The notes below the pieces were generated by a model. It was not told where the DNA came from. It saw only the letters and a program-made list of their open reading frames with translations, and did not search any database. A DNA stretch of 64,000 nucleotides from CAZZDK01 sp964652235 (GTDB lineage: Bacteria > Pseudomonadota > Alphaproteobacteria > UBA9219): contig CAZZDK010000002.1 of NCBI GenBank assembly GCA_964652235.1, forward strand, positions 62,001 to 126,000, read 5' to 3'. Shown here one piece after another: positions 42,854 through 51,583 of the stretch. Position 1 is the stretch's first letter; every line of letters starts with the position of its first letter. A program made the translations under genes and the position numbers.

Positions 42854-42872
42854 AATCCCGTAGGAGACGCCA
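42854..42872 (+). repeat. Direct repeat of the tRNA-Glu 3' end
   Basis: AATCCCGTAGGAGACGCCA is identical to positions 42652-42670, 202 bp upstream. This is the pattern of an attachment-site duplication left by an integrated element that has since been mostly lost. Confidence 0.7.
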
Positions 42873-42950
42873 ATATCCCAACATCTTGATATTGATAGCC
42901 CTTCAGAAATTTTGGTCGGATAAATATGGGCGCCTAGTTACTCGATGGGG

Positions 42951-44180
42951 CTAAACCCGCCGCCCCGGTTGAAGCGAGTGAAAAGAAATATTCCGATTCG
43001 GCAAACTTTTAAGCCTTTCTGGTTCATCCGGCTCAACCTCGACTCCGGCGGACCGCGCAAACTCATCATAGCCGGTATTGAAGCAAGGCTTGACAAAAGA
43101 TGTTCCAAAAATTTTTGCAAGAACCTTTTGGAAAGCGCCGCCAAATTTGTGGGCAAAAAACTCTTGAGGCCGGTATAAATAAGCACGGATGGGAATCTCT
43201 GCATTTCTTGCATGATCCCCCTGAACAGAAAAAGTCTGACAAGAGAAATCCCTAACCTTTAAGTCCATCTGTCTCGTGAGGTGCTCTGCATATAATGGGG
43301 AGAAAGGATCCGGATTTTTTTCCATTGATCTTATTTGATGCATATGAAGAACTTCGTGCACCGTGAAAGCCAGAAAAGCCGGCAATGTCAGCATACAGTC
43401 CCAGAAGGTATCCGGTATAACAAGGTATCCTTTTCCATCAGAATAATCATAAGACCCGCTTCTTCCTTTTCCTTCCTTAGGAAAGAAAGTGCGCACAGAG
43501 GACACCCCGCTGAAATCTTTTGAAGAGAGTTCATCTGCTGTCCGACAAAAAATCTCTGCAGCCTTTTCAGAAACCCCTTTAAGATCAATTGAAGAGAAGG
43601 CTTCTTCGAAAGAAATTGGGGGGCGAGAATTCTGCTCATCCTGACTGCAAATGTCTTCGCGGGCCGGCCATTTCTGAGCCGCTTCGATAAGATAAGGCTC
43701 TTCCGCTAAGCGTTGAGGGAGGACCTTGAGCATCTCCGCCTGAAAGGACCAGACCTTTCCTTGTTCTGAGTCCTCCCGGAGGGAAACGGCTTTCAGCGCA
43801 ACACACGCGAGAGCTAAGCGATGGGTGACTTTCTCCCAAACAGTCTGACCGTCTTCGCGCAACTCCTTCTGACAAACAAGCGAGGCCATCAGACTGTTTG
43901 CCATCCAGGCCGCAGCGCCCGGCCCGAATGAGAAAACGTATTTTGGAATCGCCAAAGGACGGTGCCAAAAACAGAAAGAAGCATAAGCGAGTGTATTTAA
44001 CCCTTCCTTGCTCCATTTGGAGGAAGCGAGAAGAGAAGACGCCTTCTCATAGTCTTCTCCTTGTGAAGAAAGTATTTCACCGAGAAAAGACATAGCCTTC
44101 TGAATCCACGCCTCATCGCCATGGTCGAGAGAATGGCGCGAATTGAATTTGTTCAGGAATTCAATTTCAAATGAATCCAC
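42951..44180 (-). CDS. Putative HEXXH zinc metallopeptidase, unknown family
   Basis: 410 residues from GTG 44180, chosen for its SD (GAAAGGAG, 7 bases away); the ATG at 44270 lacks one. A VHEVLHMHQ motif near residue 299 fits HEXXH zincins, and a glutamate in RPQEFFAHKFG about 70 residues later could be the third ligand. The 290 residues before it are helical and unrecognised. No signal peptide. Lower GC than the surroundings and next to the duplicated tRNA-Glu end, so it may be acquired. Confidence 0.55.
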   Translation of the reverse strand: MDSFEIEFLNKFNSRHSLDHGDEAWIQKAMSFLGEILSSQGEDYEKASSLLASSKWSKEGLNTLAYASFCFWHRPLAIPKYVFSFGPGAAAWMANSLMASLVCQKELREDGQTVWEKVTHRLALACVALKAVSLREDSEQGKVWSFQAEMLKVLPQRLAEEPYLIEAAQKWPAREDICSQDEQNSRPPISFEEAFSSIDLKGVSEKAAEIFCRTADELSSKDFSGVSSVRTFFPKEGKGRSGSYDYSDGKGYLVIPDTFWDCMLTLPAFLAFTVHEVLHMHQIRSMEKNPDPFSPLYAEHLTRQMDLKVRDFSCQTFSVQGDHARNAEIPIRAYLYRPQEFFAHKFGGAFQKVLAKIFGTSFVKPCFNTGYDEFARSAGVEVEPDEPERLKSLPNRNISFHSLQPGRRV

Positions 44181-44435
44181 GACAATACTCCTTTCAAATA
44201 AGAACCGCCTTCCAACCCGTCTTTTAGCAATAGCATACGAAAGAAAAATAACATGAAAGAGAGGGGGCAAAATGGATTCAACCCGTCGCCACGCCCGAAA
44301 TCATGGTTAAACGGCTGTGTTCGCGCTGCAAATCTCCTCAAGAACACGCCCCCATTTCCCCCCTTGAAAACAACCGGCGTTTTCGTGAATATGGGGCGCT
44401 TTGGTTCTTTACCCTCTCTAAAGGTTTGATTCTTC

Positions 44436-45215
44436 ATGTCCCCCGGCCTTGCCGATCTTATCCGAATGCTTAAAAATCCGGAACTTGTCCTCTTCATGGC
44501 CTGGAGCGACGTTCGCGCGCGCTACAAACGCAGCGTCCTGGGGCCGTTCTGGATCACGCTCAGCACCGCCATCGGCGCGGTGGGCCTGGGCTTCATCTGG
44601 AGCGAACTTTTCCATCTGGAGCGCCGGACTTACGTTCCTATGCTCACCATCGGCTTGATTCTTTGGCAGTTTTTTTCCTCCGGCATTACGGAAGCCTCCG
44701 GCGTTTTCATCCGGCAAGCCAGTCTGATCAAGAATCTCGATCTGCCTATATCGCTGCACGCGGGGCAGCTCGTTTTAAGGCAGACGATCAACCTAGCCCA
44801 CAACGTGCCTTTGTTCTTCCTCGTCGTCCTTATCCTCGGCACGCCCATGAACCCGGTCTGCTTTCTCGCGCTTCCGGCTCTCTTGCTTGTGATCCTGAAT
44901 CTTTTCTGGATCATTCTTCTCATCGGCATTTTGGGCGCGCGGTTTCGCGATCTCGAATATCTGATCGGCTCCATCATGCCGCTTTTGATGTTCTTCAGCC
45001 CCGTCCTTTACAGGCCGAACGCCCTTCCCTTCACGGGCAAGTTTCTGTGGCTCAATCCGTTGGCGCATATGATCGAAATTGTGCGCCATCCTCTTTTGGG
45101 CGAAATGCCGCCGACCGTTTCCGTCGTCGGCAACATTGTTCTGCTTCTTGTCGGCGGGAGCGTCACGCTTTTCCTGTTCAATAAAAAGCGCAACCGCATC
45201 GCGCTGTGGGTGTAA
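44436..45215 (+). CDS. ABC-2 polysaccharide exporter permease (Wzm-like)
   Basis: A 259-residue inner-membrane protein with six helices. The N-terminus LVLFMAWSDVRARYKRSVLG, PFWITLSTAI and the end LGEMPPTVSVVGNIVLLL match the permease of O-antigen/capsule exporters. With the ATPase downstream (start 3 bp after the stop) it forms a complete transporter for a lipid-linked polysaccharide. Confidence 0.88.
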   Translation: MSPGLADLIRMLKNPELVLFMAWSDVRARYKRSVLGPFWITLSTAIGAVGLGFIWSELFHLERRTYVPMLTIGLILWQFFSSGITEASGVFIRQASLIKNLDLPISLHAGQLVLRQTINLAHNVPLFFLVVLILGTPMNPVCFLALPALLLVILNLFWIILLIGILGARFRDLEYLIGSIMPLLMFFSPVLYRPNALPFTGKFLWLNPLAHMIEIVRHPLLGEMPPTVSVVGNIVLLLVGGSVTLFLFNKKRNRIALWV

Positions 45216-45217
45216 AG

Positions 45218-45952
45218 ATGGCCGCTTCGCTCCAGTTCGAAAACGTCACGGTCCAATATCCCATCTATAACAGCCGCAGTATGTCCCTGCGCAACCATCT
45301 GGTGCGGATCAGCACCGGCGGCCGCATTGAAAGCGAAGCCGGAAGGATTCAAATCGTCACGGCCTTGCAGGACGTGAGTTTCGAGCTCCGCGAAGGCGAC
45401 GCCGTGGCGCTTATCGGACACAACGGCGCGGGCAAAAGCACGCTTTTGAGGACGATGGCGGGCGTTTACACCCCCGTGCAGGGCAACGTCATCCGCCGGG
45501 GCCGCGTCGCGACAGTCTTCGATCTCGGCATGGGCATGGACCAGGAGCTTTCGGGCTATGAGAACATCACCCGTATGCTTCTGCTTTTGGGCATCAAGCG
45601 AAGCGACATCAAACCGCGCGTGGAGGAAATAGAGAATTTCACCCAACTCGGCGATTTTCTGGAGCTGCCGGTCCGGACCTATTCTTCAGGCATGGCCACG
45701 CGCCTTATGTTCGCCGTCGCCACTTCGACGAAGCCGGACATTCTGCTCGTGGACGAAGTTTTCGGAACGGGCGACGCCGAGTTTCAGGTCAACGCCAAAA
45801 AGCGCATGGAGAATTTAATCCGTTCGGTTGGCATTTTTGTTTTCGCCTCGCACAACAGCGAACTGGTCAAGCAATATTGCAACCGGTTTTTCTTTCTCGA
45901 ACACGGAAAAATCAGGGAAATCACAAGGGACGAAGTTCCGGACGCGGAATAA
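45218..45952 (+). CDS. ABC polysaccharide exporter ATPase (Wzt-like)
   Basis: About 244 residues from ATG 45218. Walker A is GHNGAGKSTLL, the signature is YSSGMATRLMFAVAT, and Walker B is ILLVDEVFGTGD. It lacks the C-terminal carbohydrate-binding domain of long Wzt forms, as in KpsT-type exporters. It works with the upstream permease. Confidence 0.88.
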   Translation: MAASLQFENVTVQYPIYNSRSMSLRNHLVRISTGGRIESEAGRIQIVTALQDVSFELREGDAVALIGHNGAGKSTLLRTMAGVYTPVQGNVIRRGRVATVFDLGMGMDQELSGYENITRMLLLLGIKRSDIKPRVEEIENFTQLGDFLELPVRTYSSGMATRLMFAVATSTKPDILLVDEVFGTGDAEFQVNAKKRMENLIRSVGIFVFASHNSELVKQYCNRFFFLEHGKIREITRDEVPDAE

Positions 45953-45977
45953 CTCTTACCTTCCAGGGAGGCTCACA

Positions 45978-46454
45978 ATGTTTCCTCTTTTTGCCGGATT
46001 TCTTGGCTTCTTTCTCTTTCTTGGCGCACAAGAAGCCGCAGGGGCCGTTGAAGCCCAAACGGCCCAAGATCACGACACGGGCCATGTCAAATTTCTCTTC
46101 GACAATGAACCTTCGCTTCAGATTGCTAAACGCGCTTCAGAAACCGCCGGAATGTCTTGTTCTTCGGCAGAAGAAGGCGCTATTCGATATAATTCCTATC
46201 TCAAGAATCTGGAGTTCTGCAATGGTTCCGTCTGGAGCGTCCCCGGAGGCGCTAAAACGGTGACCGTCAATTACGCGGCGTGCACTTACGCCTACCACGA
46301 TCCAGACACAACATCTCTTGATTCATACTATATGCAATTCGGCGGCCCTTATGCGAGCAATACAAACCTGGCCTGCCCCCAAAATTATGTCTTGGTCGCC
46401 TTGGACGATGTAGAAGTGATAACGGCCTTTTGTTGCCCTCTCAAGCTTCAGTAA
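45978..46454 (+). CDS. Hypothetical secreted Cys-containing protein
   Basis: 158 residues from ATG 45978 (CCAGGGAGG upstream). An N-terminal signal peptide (MFPLFAGFLGFFLFLGAQEA) is followed by a short helix and a beta-rich domain with six cysteines (e.g. SCSSAEEGAIRYN, LEFCNGSVW, ITAFCCPLK). The motif ...EEGAIRYNSYLKNLEFCNG-type (CxxxxEGxxRYNxxxxxxExCNG) recalls periplasmic or pilin-adjacent domains seen in proteobacteria. Function unknown. It follows the exporter genes. Confidence 0.6.
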   Translation: MFPLFAGFLGFFLFLGAQEAAGAVEAQTAQDHDTGHVKFLFDNEPSLQIAKRASETAGMSCSSAEEGAIRYNSYLKNLEFCNGSVWSVPGGAKTVTVNYAACTYAYHDPDTTSLDSYYMQFGGPYASNTNLACPQNYVLVALDDVEVITAFCCPLKLQ

Positions 46455-46455
46455 A

Positions 46456-47682
46456 TCACGCCGCTTTTTTCTTCCGCAGCGCTTCGACGCCGGGCAGCGT
46501 CTTTCCTTCCATCCATTCCAGAAACGCGCCGCCCGCCGTTGAAACATAGGAGAAGCCTTCGAGCGCCTTGGCGTTGGCAAGCGCGGCGACGGTATCGCCG
46601 CCGCCCGCGACGGAAAGAATGGCGCCGCTTTTTGTCAAACCTACGACCATCTGGGCTATCTCGTTCGTCGCCTTGTCGAACGGCGGCACCTCAAAAACGC
46701 CGAAGGGGCCGTTCCAAATAATCGTCCGGCAGGTGCGTAATTTAGAACGAACGGTCTCTATGCTAAACGGCCCTATATCAAAAATCATCTGATCCGAAGG
46801 CGTTTCGTTCGCGGAAACAATCCCTATCGGCGCGTCAGCCTTCAGCTCAGGCGCGACGACGACATCTTGCGGCAAAAGGATCTCGCAGCCTTTCGTTTGC
46901 GCCTCGGCCATAATGGCCCGCGATGTTTCAAGCATATCCGGCTCGTGCAGCGATTTGCCGATCCCGCAGCCCTTCGCGGCCAAAAACGTATTGGCCATGC
47001 CGCCGCCGAGAATGAGCAAATCGACCTTGGCGACCAAGTTGTGCAAAAGATCAAGCTTCGTCGATATTTTCGCGCCTCCGACGACCGCCGCGACGGGCTT
47101 GAGCGGATGCTCCAGCGCTCTTTCCAGCGCCGTCAATTCCTCTTCCATAAGACGCCCGGCGCAGGCGGGCATCAGATCGGCCAGAAGCGTCGTGGAGGCG
47201 TGCGCCCGGTGCGCGGCGGAAAAGGCGTCGTTCACGAAAACGTCGCCGAGCTTCGCCAGTTCCCGCGCAAAAACCGGGTCTCCCGCCTCTTCGCCTTCGT
47301 GAAAACGCGTGTTCTCAAGAACGAGCGCCTCGCCCGGACGCAAAGCCTCGATAGCCTGGGCGGCGGCGGGGCCGATGCAATCCTCGGCGAAAGAAACCGA
47401 ACGGCCGCACACTTCCGCAAGCGCCGCCGCGACAGGACGTAAGGAATATTTTTCGTCCCGTCCGCCTTTGGGCCTTCCGAAATGGGACAGGATCACGATT
47501 TTCGCGCCGCAGGAAGACAAGGCCTCCAACGTTGGGCGCAGACGTACAAGCCGCGTGTCATCGCTGACCTTTCCGTCTTTCATCGGAACGTTGAGATCGG
47601 CGCGCAAAAGGACCGTTTTCCCTTCGAACGAAAAATCGTCGAGCGTCAAAAAATCAAGCACGGGAACATTCCTTATGGGCAA
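46456..47682 (-). CDS. pgk: Phosphoglycerate kinase
   Basis: A 408-residue glycolytic enzyme. Motifs include LLRADLNVPMKDGKVSDDTR, SHFGRPKG, ENTRFHEGEE, GGAKISTKLDLL, LGGGMANTFL and GGGDTVAAL. Length and motifs are standard. It is convergent with the secreted protein gene, with a 1-bp gap. Confidence 0.95.
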   Translation of the reverse strand: MPIRNVPVLDFLTLDDFSFEGKTVLLRADLNVPMKDGKVSDDTRLVRLRPTLEALSSCGAKIVILSHFGRPKGGRDEKYSLRPVAAALAEVCGRSVSFAEDCIGPAAAQAIEALRPGEALVLENTRFHEGEEAGDPVFARELAKLGDVFVNDAFSAAHRAHASTTLLADLMPACAGRLMEEELTALERALEHPLKPVAAVVGGAKISTKLDLLHNLVAKVDLLILGGGMANTFLAAKGCGIGKSLHEPDMLETSRAIMAEAQTKGCEILLPQDVVVAPELKADAPIGIVSANETPSDQMIFDIGPFSIETVRSKLRTCRTIIWNGPFGVFEVPPFDKATNEIAQMVVGLTKSGAILSVAGGGDTVAALANAKALEGFSYVSTAGGAFLEWMEGKTLPGVEALRKKKAA

Positions 47683-47742
47683 GAGGGCTGACGAAGAAGA
47701 ATAAAAAGGCCGCCCCTCTCTTGTCCAGTTTTATAAAGGCAC

Positions 47743-47764
47743 AAAAAAACCGCCCCTTGGGCGG
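47743..47764 (-). terminator. Rho-independent terminator
   Basis: On the minus strand a CCGCCC/GGGCGG hairpin is followed by TTTTTTT. It ends the gene at 47791-48108. Confidence 0.75.
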
Positions 47765-47790
47765 CCGGCTTCCCTTCCCCTCTCTCCTCC

Positions 47791-48108
47791 TCAGGCGATG
47801 ACGCCCACCTGTTCCCCCGCCGCAACGGACGGCTTGGCGGCGGGCGCCCCGGTGGCGGTCAGACCCGAACGAAGATAGGCAACGGCGGCCTCGGACGGTA
47901 TCTGCATCCTCACCTGGCCATCGGAGGAGAAATATTCCATGATCAAAACGCCGGTCATCGGGTCCGAACGGGTCGAGGGCGAAATCGGTTGAATTTTCTC
48001 AGCTAACGTCGTCACTCCCTCCTCCGCTTTCGCGGACGAGGCAGCCTGGGCCGGACGCACAACGCCGGACCCGCTTCCCATCCCCACAAGGCCGACAGTC
48101 TCAACCAT
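47791..48108 (-). CDS. Small hypothetical protein beside the flagellar block
   Basis: A 105-residue product. A Gly/Ala-rich N-terminus precedes TRSDPMTGVLIMEYFSSDGQ and MQIPSEAAVAYLRSG, a pattern that recalls short FlaG-like proteins. It lies about 1.6 kb from flagellin, with its own terminator. A flagellar role is possible but not shown. Confidence 0.55.
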   Translation of the reverse strand: MVETVGLVGMGSGSGVVRPAQAASSAKAEEGVTTLAEKIQPISPSTRSDPMTGVLIMEYFSSDGQVRMQIPSEAAVAYLRSGLTATGAPAAKPSVAAGEQVGVIA

Positions 48109-48309
48109 GGCCGTTTCCTAAAGTTGTCTTATAGCCAAACAATTCACACACTACTCATTGTGCCCATTATATCCTATTTTTTTTCTCTTGACAAGAGGGT
48201 TGTCTTATGATCCACGCTGCCCCTTGTTTCTAAAGCCTCTTTTCCCCCCAGGGGAATACCGGACTATCTTCTTCCCTCGCCTTCTTAACCTCCTGTTAGG
48301 ATTTTCATC

Positions 48310-49485
48310 ATGCCCGCTCGCCCGCTTGCCCTCACCTGGGCGCTTTCAACCATGTCCGGCTATGGCATTTACGGACTGCAAATCGCCTTGCAGTTCTTCC
48401 GGCGCGGCGGCGAAAAGTTCATTCCCACGCACAGGCCCGGTCCGGCGCTTATGCCGACGCTCACGCAAATGCGGATCGAGCCGGTTTTGACCCTCGCGCG
48501 GAAAATCGCGGACGTTCTTGAGAAAAATCCGGGCGAGCAACTCGCTTTCGACCACCCGGTTCTCTATGCGGTCGGGAACGAATGCGCGGGCTTTCCCGGT
48601 CAAGATCGCATCGCAGGCAGTGTGAGGGTCGGCTGCGCGGCAATCGAACACAGACATTTCGGCTCGCACGCGCGCGAATACGTGAAAAATTACGACAAAC
48701 TCATCGCCATTTCGCGCTGGAACGAAGCCTTTTTGAAAGAAGTCGCGAACGCTCCCGTTCATTTGTGCTTTCAGGGGATCGACTCAACCCTTTTCATGCC
48801 GGGACCGCGCAGCAACCTTTGGGGCGACCGGTTCATTGTGTTTTCCGGGGGAAAATTCGAATTCCGCAAAGGGCAGGATATTGTTTTCGAAGCCTTCAAA
48901 CGTTTTCGCGCGCGACATCCGGAGGCGCTTCTCGTGACCTGCTGGCAAAATCTTTTACCGCTCGATCCGGCGCCGTTTGAGATGGCGGGCCATTGCCGCG
49001 CCCTGCCGGAAGTGCGGGACCCCGGCGGATTGCAAGTCGCGCCCTGGCTTTTATCGCAAGGCCTGCCGGTCGGAAGCTTCGTCGATCTGCCCTATACGCC
49101 CAATATGCTCATGCCGTTCGTCCTGCGCGAGTGCGACGCGGCGATCTTCCCGAACCGCTGCGAAGGCGGGACCAATCTTGTCGCGATGGAAGCCATGGCG
49201 TGCGGCGTTCCGACTTACGTTTCGAACAATACGGGACAAAAAGACCTGGTCGATTTGATCGGCTGCGACGCCTTTACGGATCAAAAACCCGTGCGCGCCC
49301 CCGCCGGTATGCCGAGCGTGGAGGATTGGGGCGAAACCGACCCGGACGAAGTCGTTGCCGCGCTTGAGAAAATCTATACTTCTCGCGATCAGGCGCGAGA
49401 AAAAGCTTCTTTCCTGGCGGAAAGGCTTAAGGACTGGGATTGGTCTCTACTAAACGATAGACTGCTTAACATCGTATGCGATTAG
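48310..49485 (+). CDS. GT4-type glycosyltransferase next to flagellin
   Basis: A 391-residue protein. The C-terminal half has the GT-B/GT4 donor-site pattern, with FPNRCEGGTNLVAMEAMACGVP near residue 285, quoted in part as NRCEGGTNLVAMEAMACG. The start ATG 48310 follows a long AT-rich leader. It lies 264 bp before the flagellin gene, so flagellin glycosylation is a reasonable inference. Confidence 0.7.
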   Translation: MPARPLALTWALSTMSGYGIYGLQIALQFFRRGGEKFIPTHRPGPALMPTLTQMRIEPVLTLARKIADVLEKNPGEQLAFDHPVLYAVGNECAGFPGQDRIAGSVRVGCAAIEHRHFGSHAREYVKNYDKLIAISRWNEAFLKEVANAPVHLCFQGIDSTLFMPGPRSNLWGDRFIVFSGGKFEFRKGQDIVFEAFKRFRARHPEALLVTCWQNLLPLDPAPFEMAGHCRALPEVRDPGGLQVAPWLLSQGLPVGSFVDLPYTPNMLMPFVLRECDAAIFPNRCEGGTNLVAMEAMACGVPTYVSNNTGQKDLVDLIGCDAFTDQKPVRAPAGMPSVEDWGETDPDEVVAALEKIYTSRDQAREKASFLAERLKDWDWSLLNDRLLNIVCD

Positions 49486-49629
49486 GCAATTTTTGCCTGG
49501 CCTCTTTTTCCTTCCTTGTTCCTACGGTAGGAAATTTTTGCCCAACCAAAAGTGAAACAAAACCCCTCCTGTTAACCTGCGAATCACCAACAGGGCCTAA
49601 CGCCTTGGCGACTTACTAACGCATTCGCC

Positions 49630-49645
49630 TGGCACGTTTCTCGCA
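49630..49645 (+). promoter_or_regulatory. Sigma-54 promoter of flagellin
   Basis: TGGCACG-N4-TCGCA with the invariant GG (49631-49632) and GC (49643-49644) exactly 10 bases apart, versus consensus TGGCACG-N4-TTGCW. It leaves a roughly 95-base leader before the flagellin ATG. Confidence 0.75.
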
Positions 49646-49749
49646 TGAATTTCTATGCCGTTAAGGCGTTCTTCACCTTTGAAGCCCAGACTTGACGGCA
49701 TCAACCCTCGCGGAAGGAGTCCGCGACAACTCTTGAAAGGAGTTCTCCT

Positions 49750-50571
49750 ATGGCTATCGGTGACGTATCCCTAACAGCTTCAGCCCGGGCAAACCTGCTG
49801 GCGCTGCAAAACACTTCCAGCCTCCTGTCGAAAACGCAAGAAAGACTGGCTACTGGTAAAAAGGTCAACTCTTCGCTCGATAACGCGGCGGCCTACTTCG
49901 CGTCTCAAGGCTTCTTGAACAGCGCGAACGACCTCGCGAACCTGAAGGATAACATGTCAACGGCTATCCAGACGGTTAAATCGGCGACCGACGCGATCAA
50001 CTCGATCCAAGACGTCATCTCGCAGATGCAAGGTCTCACCAACTCGGCTCTGCAGACGACGGACGAGACGACGCTGGCTTCGTACGCCTCGCAGTTCAAC
50101 GCGCTGCGCACGCAGCTCGACTACCTCGTGCAAGACTCGGTGTTCAACGGTACGAACCTCCTGAACAGCACGACGACCACGCTGCAAGTCTTCTTCAACG
50201 CCGACAATACGACGTCGCTGACGATCTCCGCCGTGAACAACACGTCGGCAGGTCTCGGCATCGCCGCGGCCGGGAACGAGTGGGCCTCCACAACCAACGT
50301 CAAGACGTCTCAGTCCTTGCTGCAGACCGCCTTGGCGACGTTGCGTTCCACGGCGTCAAGTCTTGGTAACAACAACACCATTCTTAACACACGTCTCGAT
50401 TTCACCTCTACCTTGGTCACGACGCTGCAGACGGCGTCCGACAACCTGGTCCTGGCGGATACGAACGAAGAAGGTGCGAATATGCAGGCGCTGCAAGCTC
50501 AGAGCCAGTTGGGCGTTATCGCCCTGGGCATTTCGGGCGAGCAGGCGCAAGCCATCTTGCGGTTGTTCTAA
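49750..50571 (+). CDS. Flagellin
   Basis: A 273-residue flagellin with conserved N-terminal helix (SARANLLALQNTSSLLSKTQ, then ERLATGKKVNSSLDNAAAYF) and C-terminal helix (ANMQALQAQSQLGVIALGIS). The variable middle is short. It forms the flagellar filament. Codons are strongly biased to high-use ones. It has its own sigma-54 promoter and terminator, and flbT and flaF follow. Confidence 0.93.
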   Translation: MAIGDVSLTASARANLLALQNTSSLLSKTQERLATGKKVNSSLDNAAAYFASQGFLNSANDLANLKDNMSTAIQTVKSATDAINSIQDVISQMQGLTNSALQTTDETTLASYASQFNALRTQLDYLVQDSVFNGTNLLNSTTTTLQVFFNADNTTSLTISAVNNTSAGLGIAAAGNEWASTTNVKTSQSLLQTALATLRSTASSLGNNNTILNTRLDFTSTLVTTLQTASDNLVLADTNEEGANMQALQAQSQLGVIALGISGEQAQAILRLF

Positions 50572-50583
50572 GCCTAAAGGAAA

Positions 50584-50607
50584 GAGCGTGGGGGCAACCC
50601 CACGCTC
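50584..50607 (+). terminator. Rho-independent terminator after flagellin
   Basis: The perfect GAGCGTGGGG/CCCCACGCTC stem with a GCAA loop is followed by a T-rich stretch. Confidence 0.85.
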
Positions 50608-50685
50608 GACCTTTTGTTCTTGGGTTCTTGGTTTTTTCTGTAGGGGGAGGAGCGAGCCTTCCCGTTTTCTCGAAGGAGTCGGGAT

Positions 50686-51120
50686 ATGCCTCTCAAGATT
50701 CGCGTCAAGCCGGAAGGCAAGATTTTCGCCGGCGGCGCCGTTCTCAAAAATGTCGGATCGCGTCCCGCCGAACTTCTGGTCCTTTCGGACAGCCCCGTTT
50801 TGCGCGACGATTATCTTATGAACATCGAGAAGCGCGACGAATCCGACGTCTCGAACATTTATTTCCTTTTACAAGTCGTCTATCTCTTCAAGGGCAAGGG
50901 CCGCCCGATGGACGATCTGGTTCTGAGCACGCTCAAAAGCTTCTCGTCTCTTTATCCTGCCCTTGCCGGCCATGTCGATCAGATTGTCGCCCACCTTCAG
51001 GCGGGCGAAGCCTTCAAGGCCCTGCGCCTTGCCCACAAACTTTTGGAGGAGGACCGAAAGGCCTCCACCGTCGCGTCGCCCGCTTCTGCGGAAGAGGCCT
51101 GCGCGCTGCCCGTTTCTTAA
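50686..51120 (+). CDS. flbT: Flagellin post-transcriptional repressor FlbT
   Basis: A 144-residue protein of the FlbT family (LKIRVKPEGKIFAGGAVLKN, then ESDVSNIYFLLQVVY). In Caulobacter FlbT binds flagellin mRNA and slows its translation or stability until the hook is ready. SD GAAGGAG precedes ATG. It is followed 12 bp later by flaF. Confidence 0.9.
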   Translation: MPLKIRVKPEGKIFAGGAVLKNVGSRPAELLVLSDSPVLRDDYLMNIEKRDESDVSNIYFLLQVVYLFKGKGRPMDDLVLSTLKSFSSLYPALAGHVDQIVAHLQAGEAFKALRLAHKLLEEDRKASTVASPASAEEACALPVS

Positions 51121-51132
51121 GAGGAGAATCCC

Positions 51133-51579
51133 ATGAATCAGGACGTCCATACCGCCTACCAAACGCACCAGAAAGCCGCCGAGACCGCCCGCGAGACCGA
51201 GGCGCGCGCCTTGCTCAATTGCGCGAGCAAGCTTGAAGCTGCGCGGGCCGACGGCGCCTCGCGCGAGGATTTTGGAAACGCCATTCGGCATAATCAAAAA
51301 CTCTGGACGATTTTCCAGGTCTCTTTATGCGAACCGGACAACCAGCTTCCGCCCGATCTGAAGATTTTGCTTTTGAACCTGAGCCGTTATGTCGATAAAG
51401 TCAGCTTCCGGGCCATCAACGAAGAAAACCCGGACCTCCTGCGCAGCCTCATCAATATCAACCGCACCATCGCGGCGGGCCTCGCGAAAAAAGCGGCAAG
51501 CGAAGAACAGCCGACGCCCGCCTATGCCGCTCCGGCGCCGCGCGAGGGCGAACATACGCCGATCACGACTTCGGCGTGA
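51133..51579 (+). CDS. flaF: Flagellin synthesis regulator FlaF
   Basis: A 148-residue protein; the first 120 match FlaF (AYQTHQKAAETARETEARAL, then LWTIFQVSLCEPDNQLPPDL and FRAINEENPDLLRSLININR). FlaF is needed for flagellin secretion/assembly and opposes FlbT in alphaproteobacteria. The tail is longer and Pro/Ala-rich. Confidence 0.9.
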   Translation: MNQDVHTAYQTHQKAAETARETEARALLNCASKLEAARADGASREDFGNAIRHNQKLWTIFQVSLCEPDNQLPPDLKILLLNLSRYVDKVSFRAINEENPDLLRSLININRTIAAGLAKKAASEEQPTPAYAAPAPREGEHTPITTSA

Positions 51580-51583
51580 GGCT

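Noticed and set aside
48165..48230. TTGACA ... TATGAT as a promoter ahead of the glycosyltransferase
   Set aside because: Boxes are only 12 bp apart, too close for a normal sigma-70 promoter.
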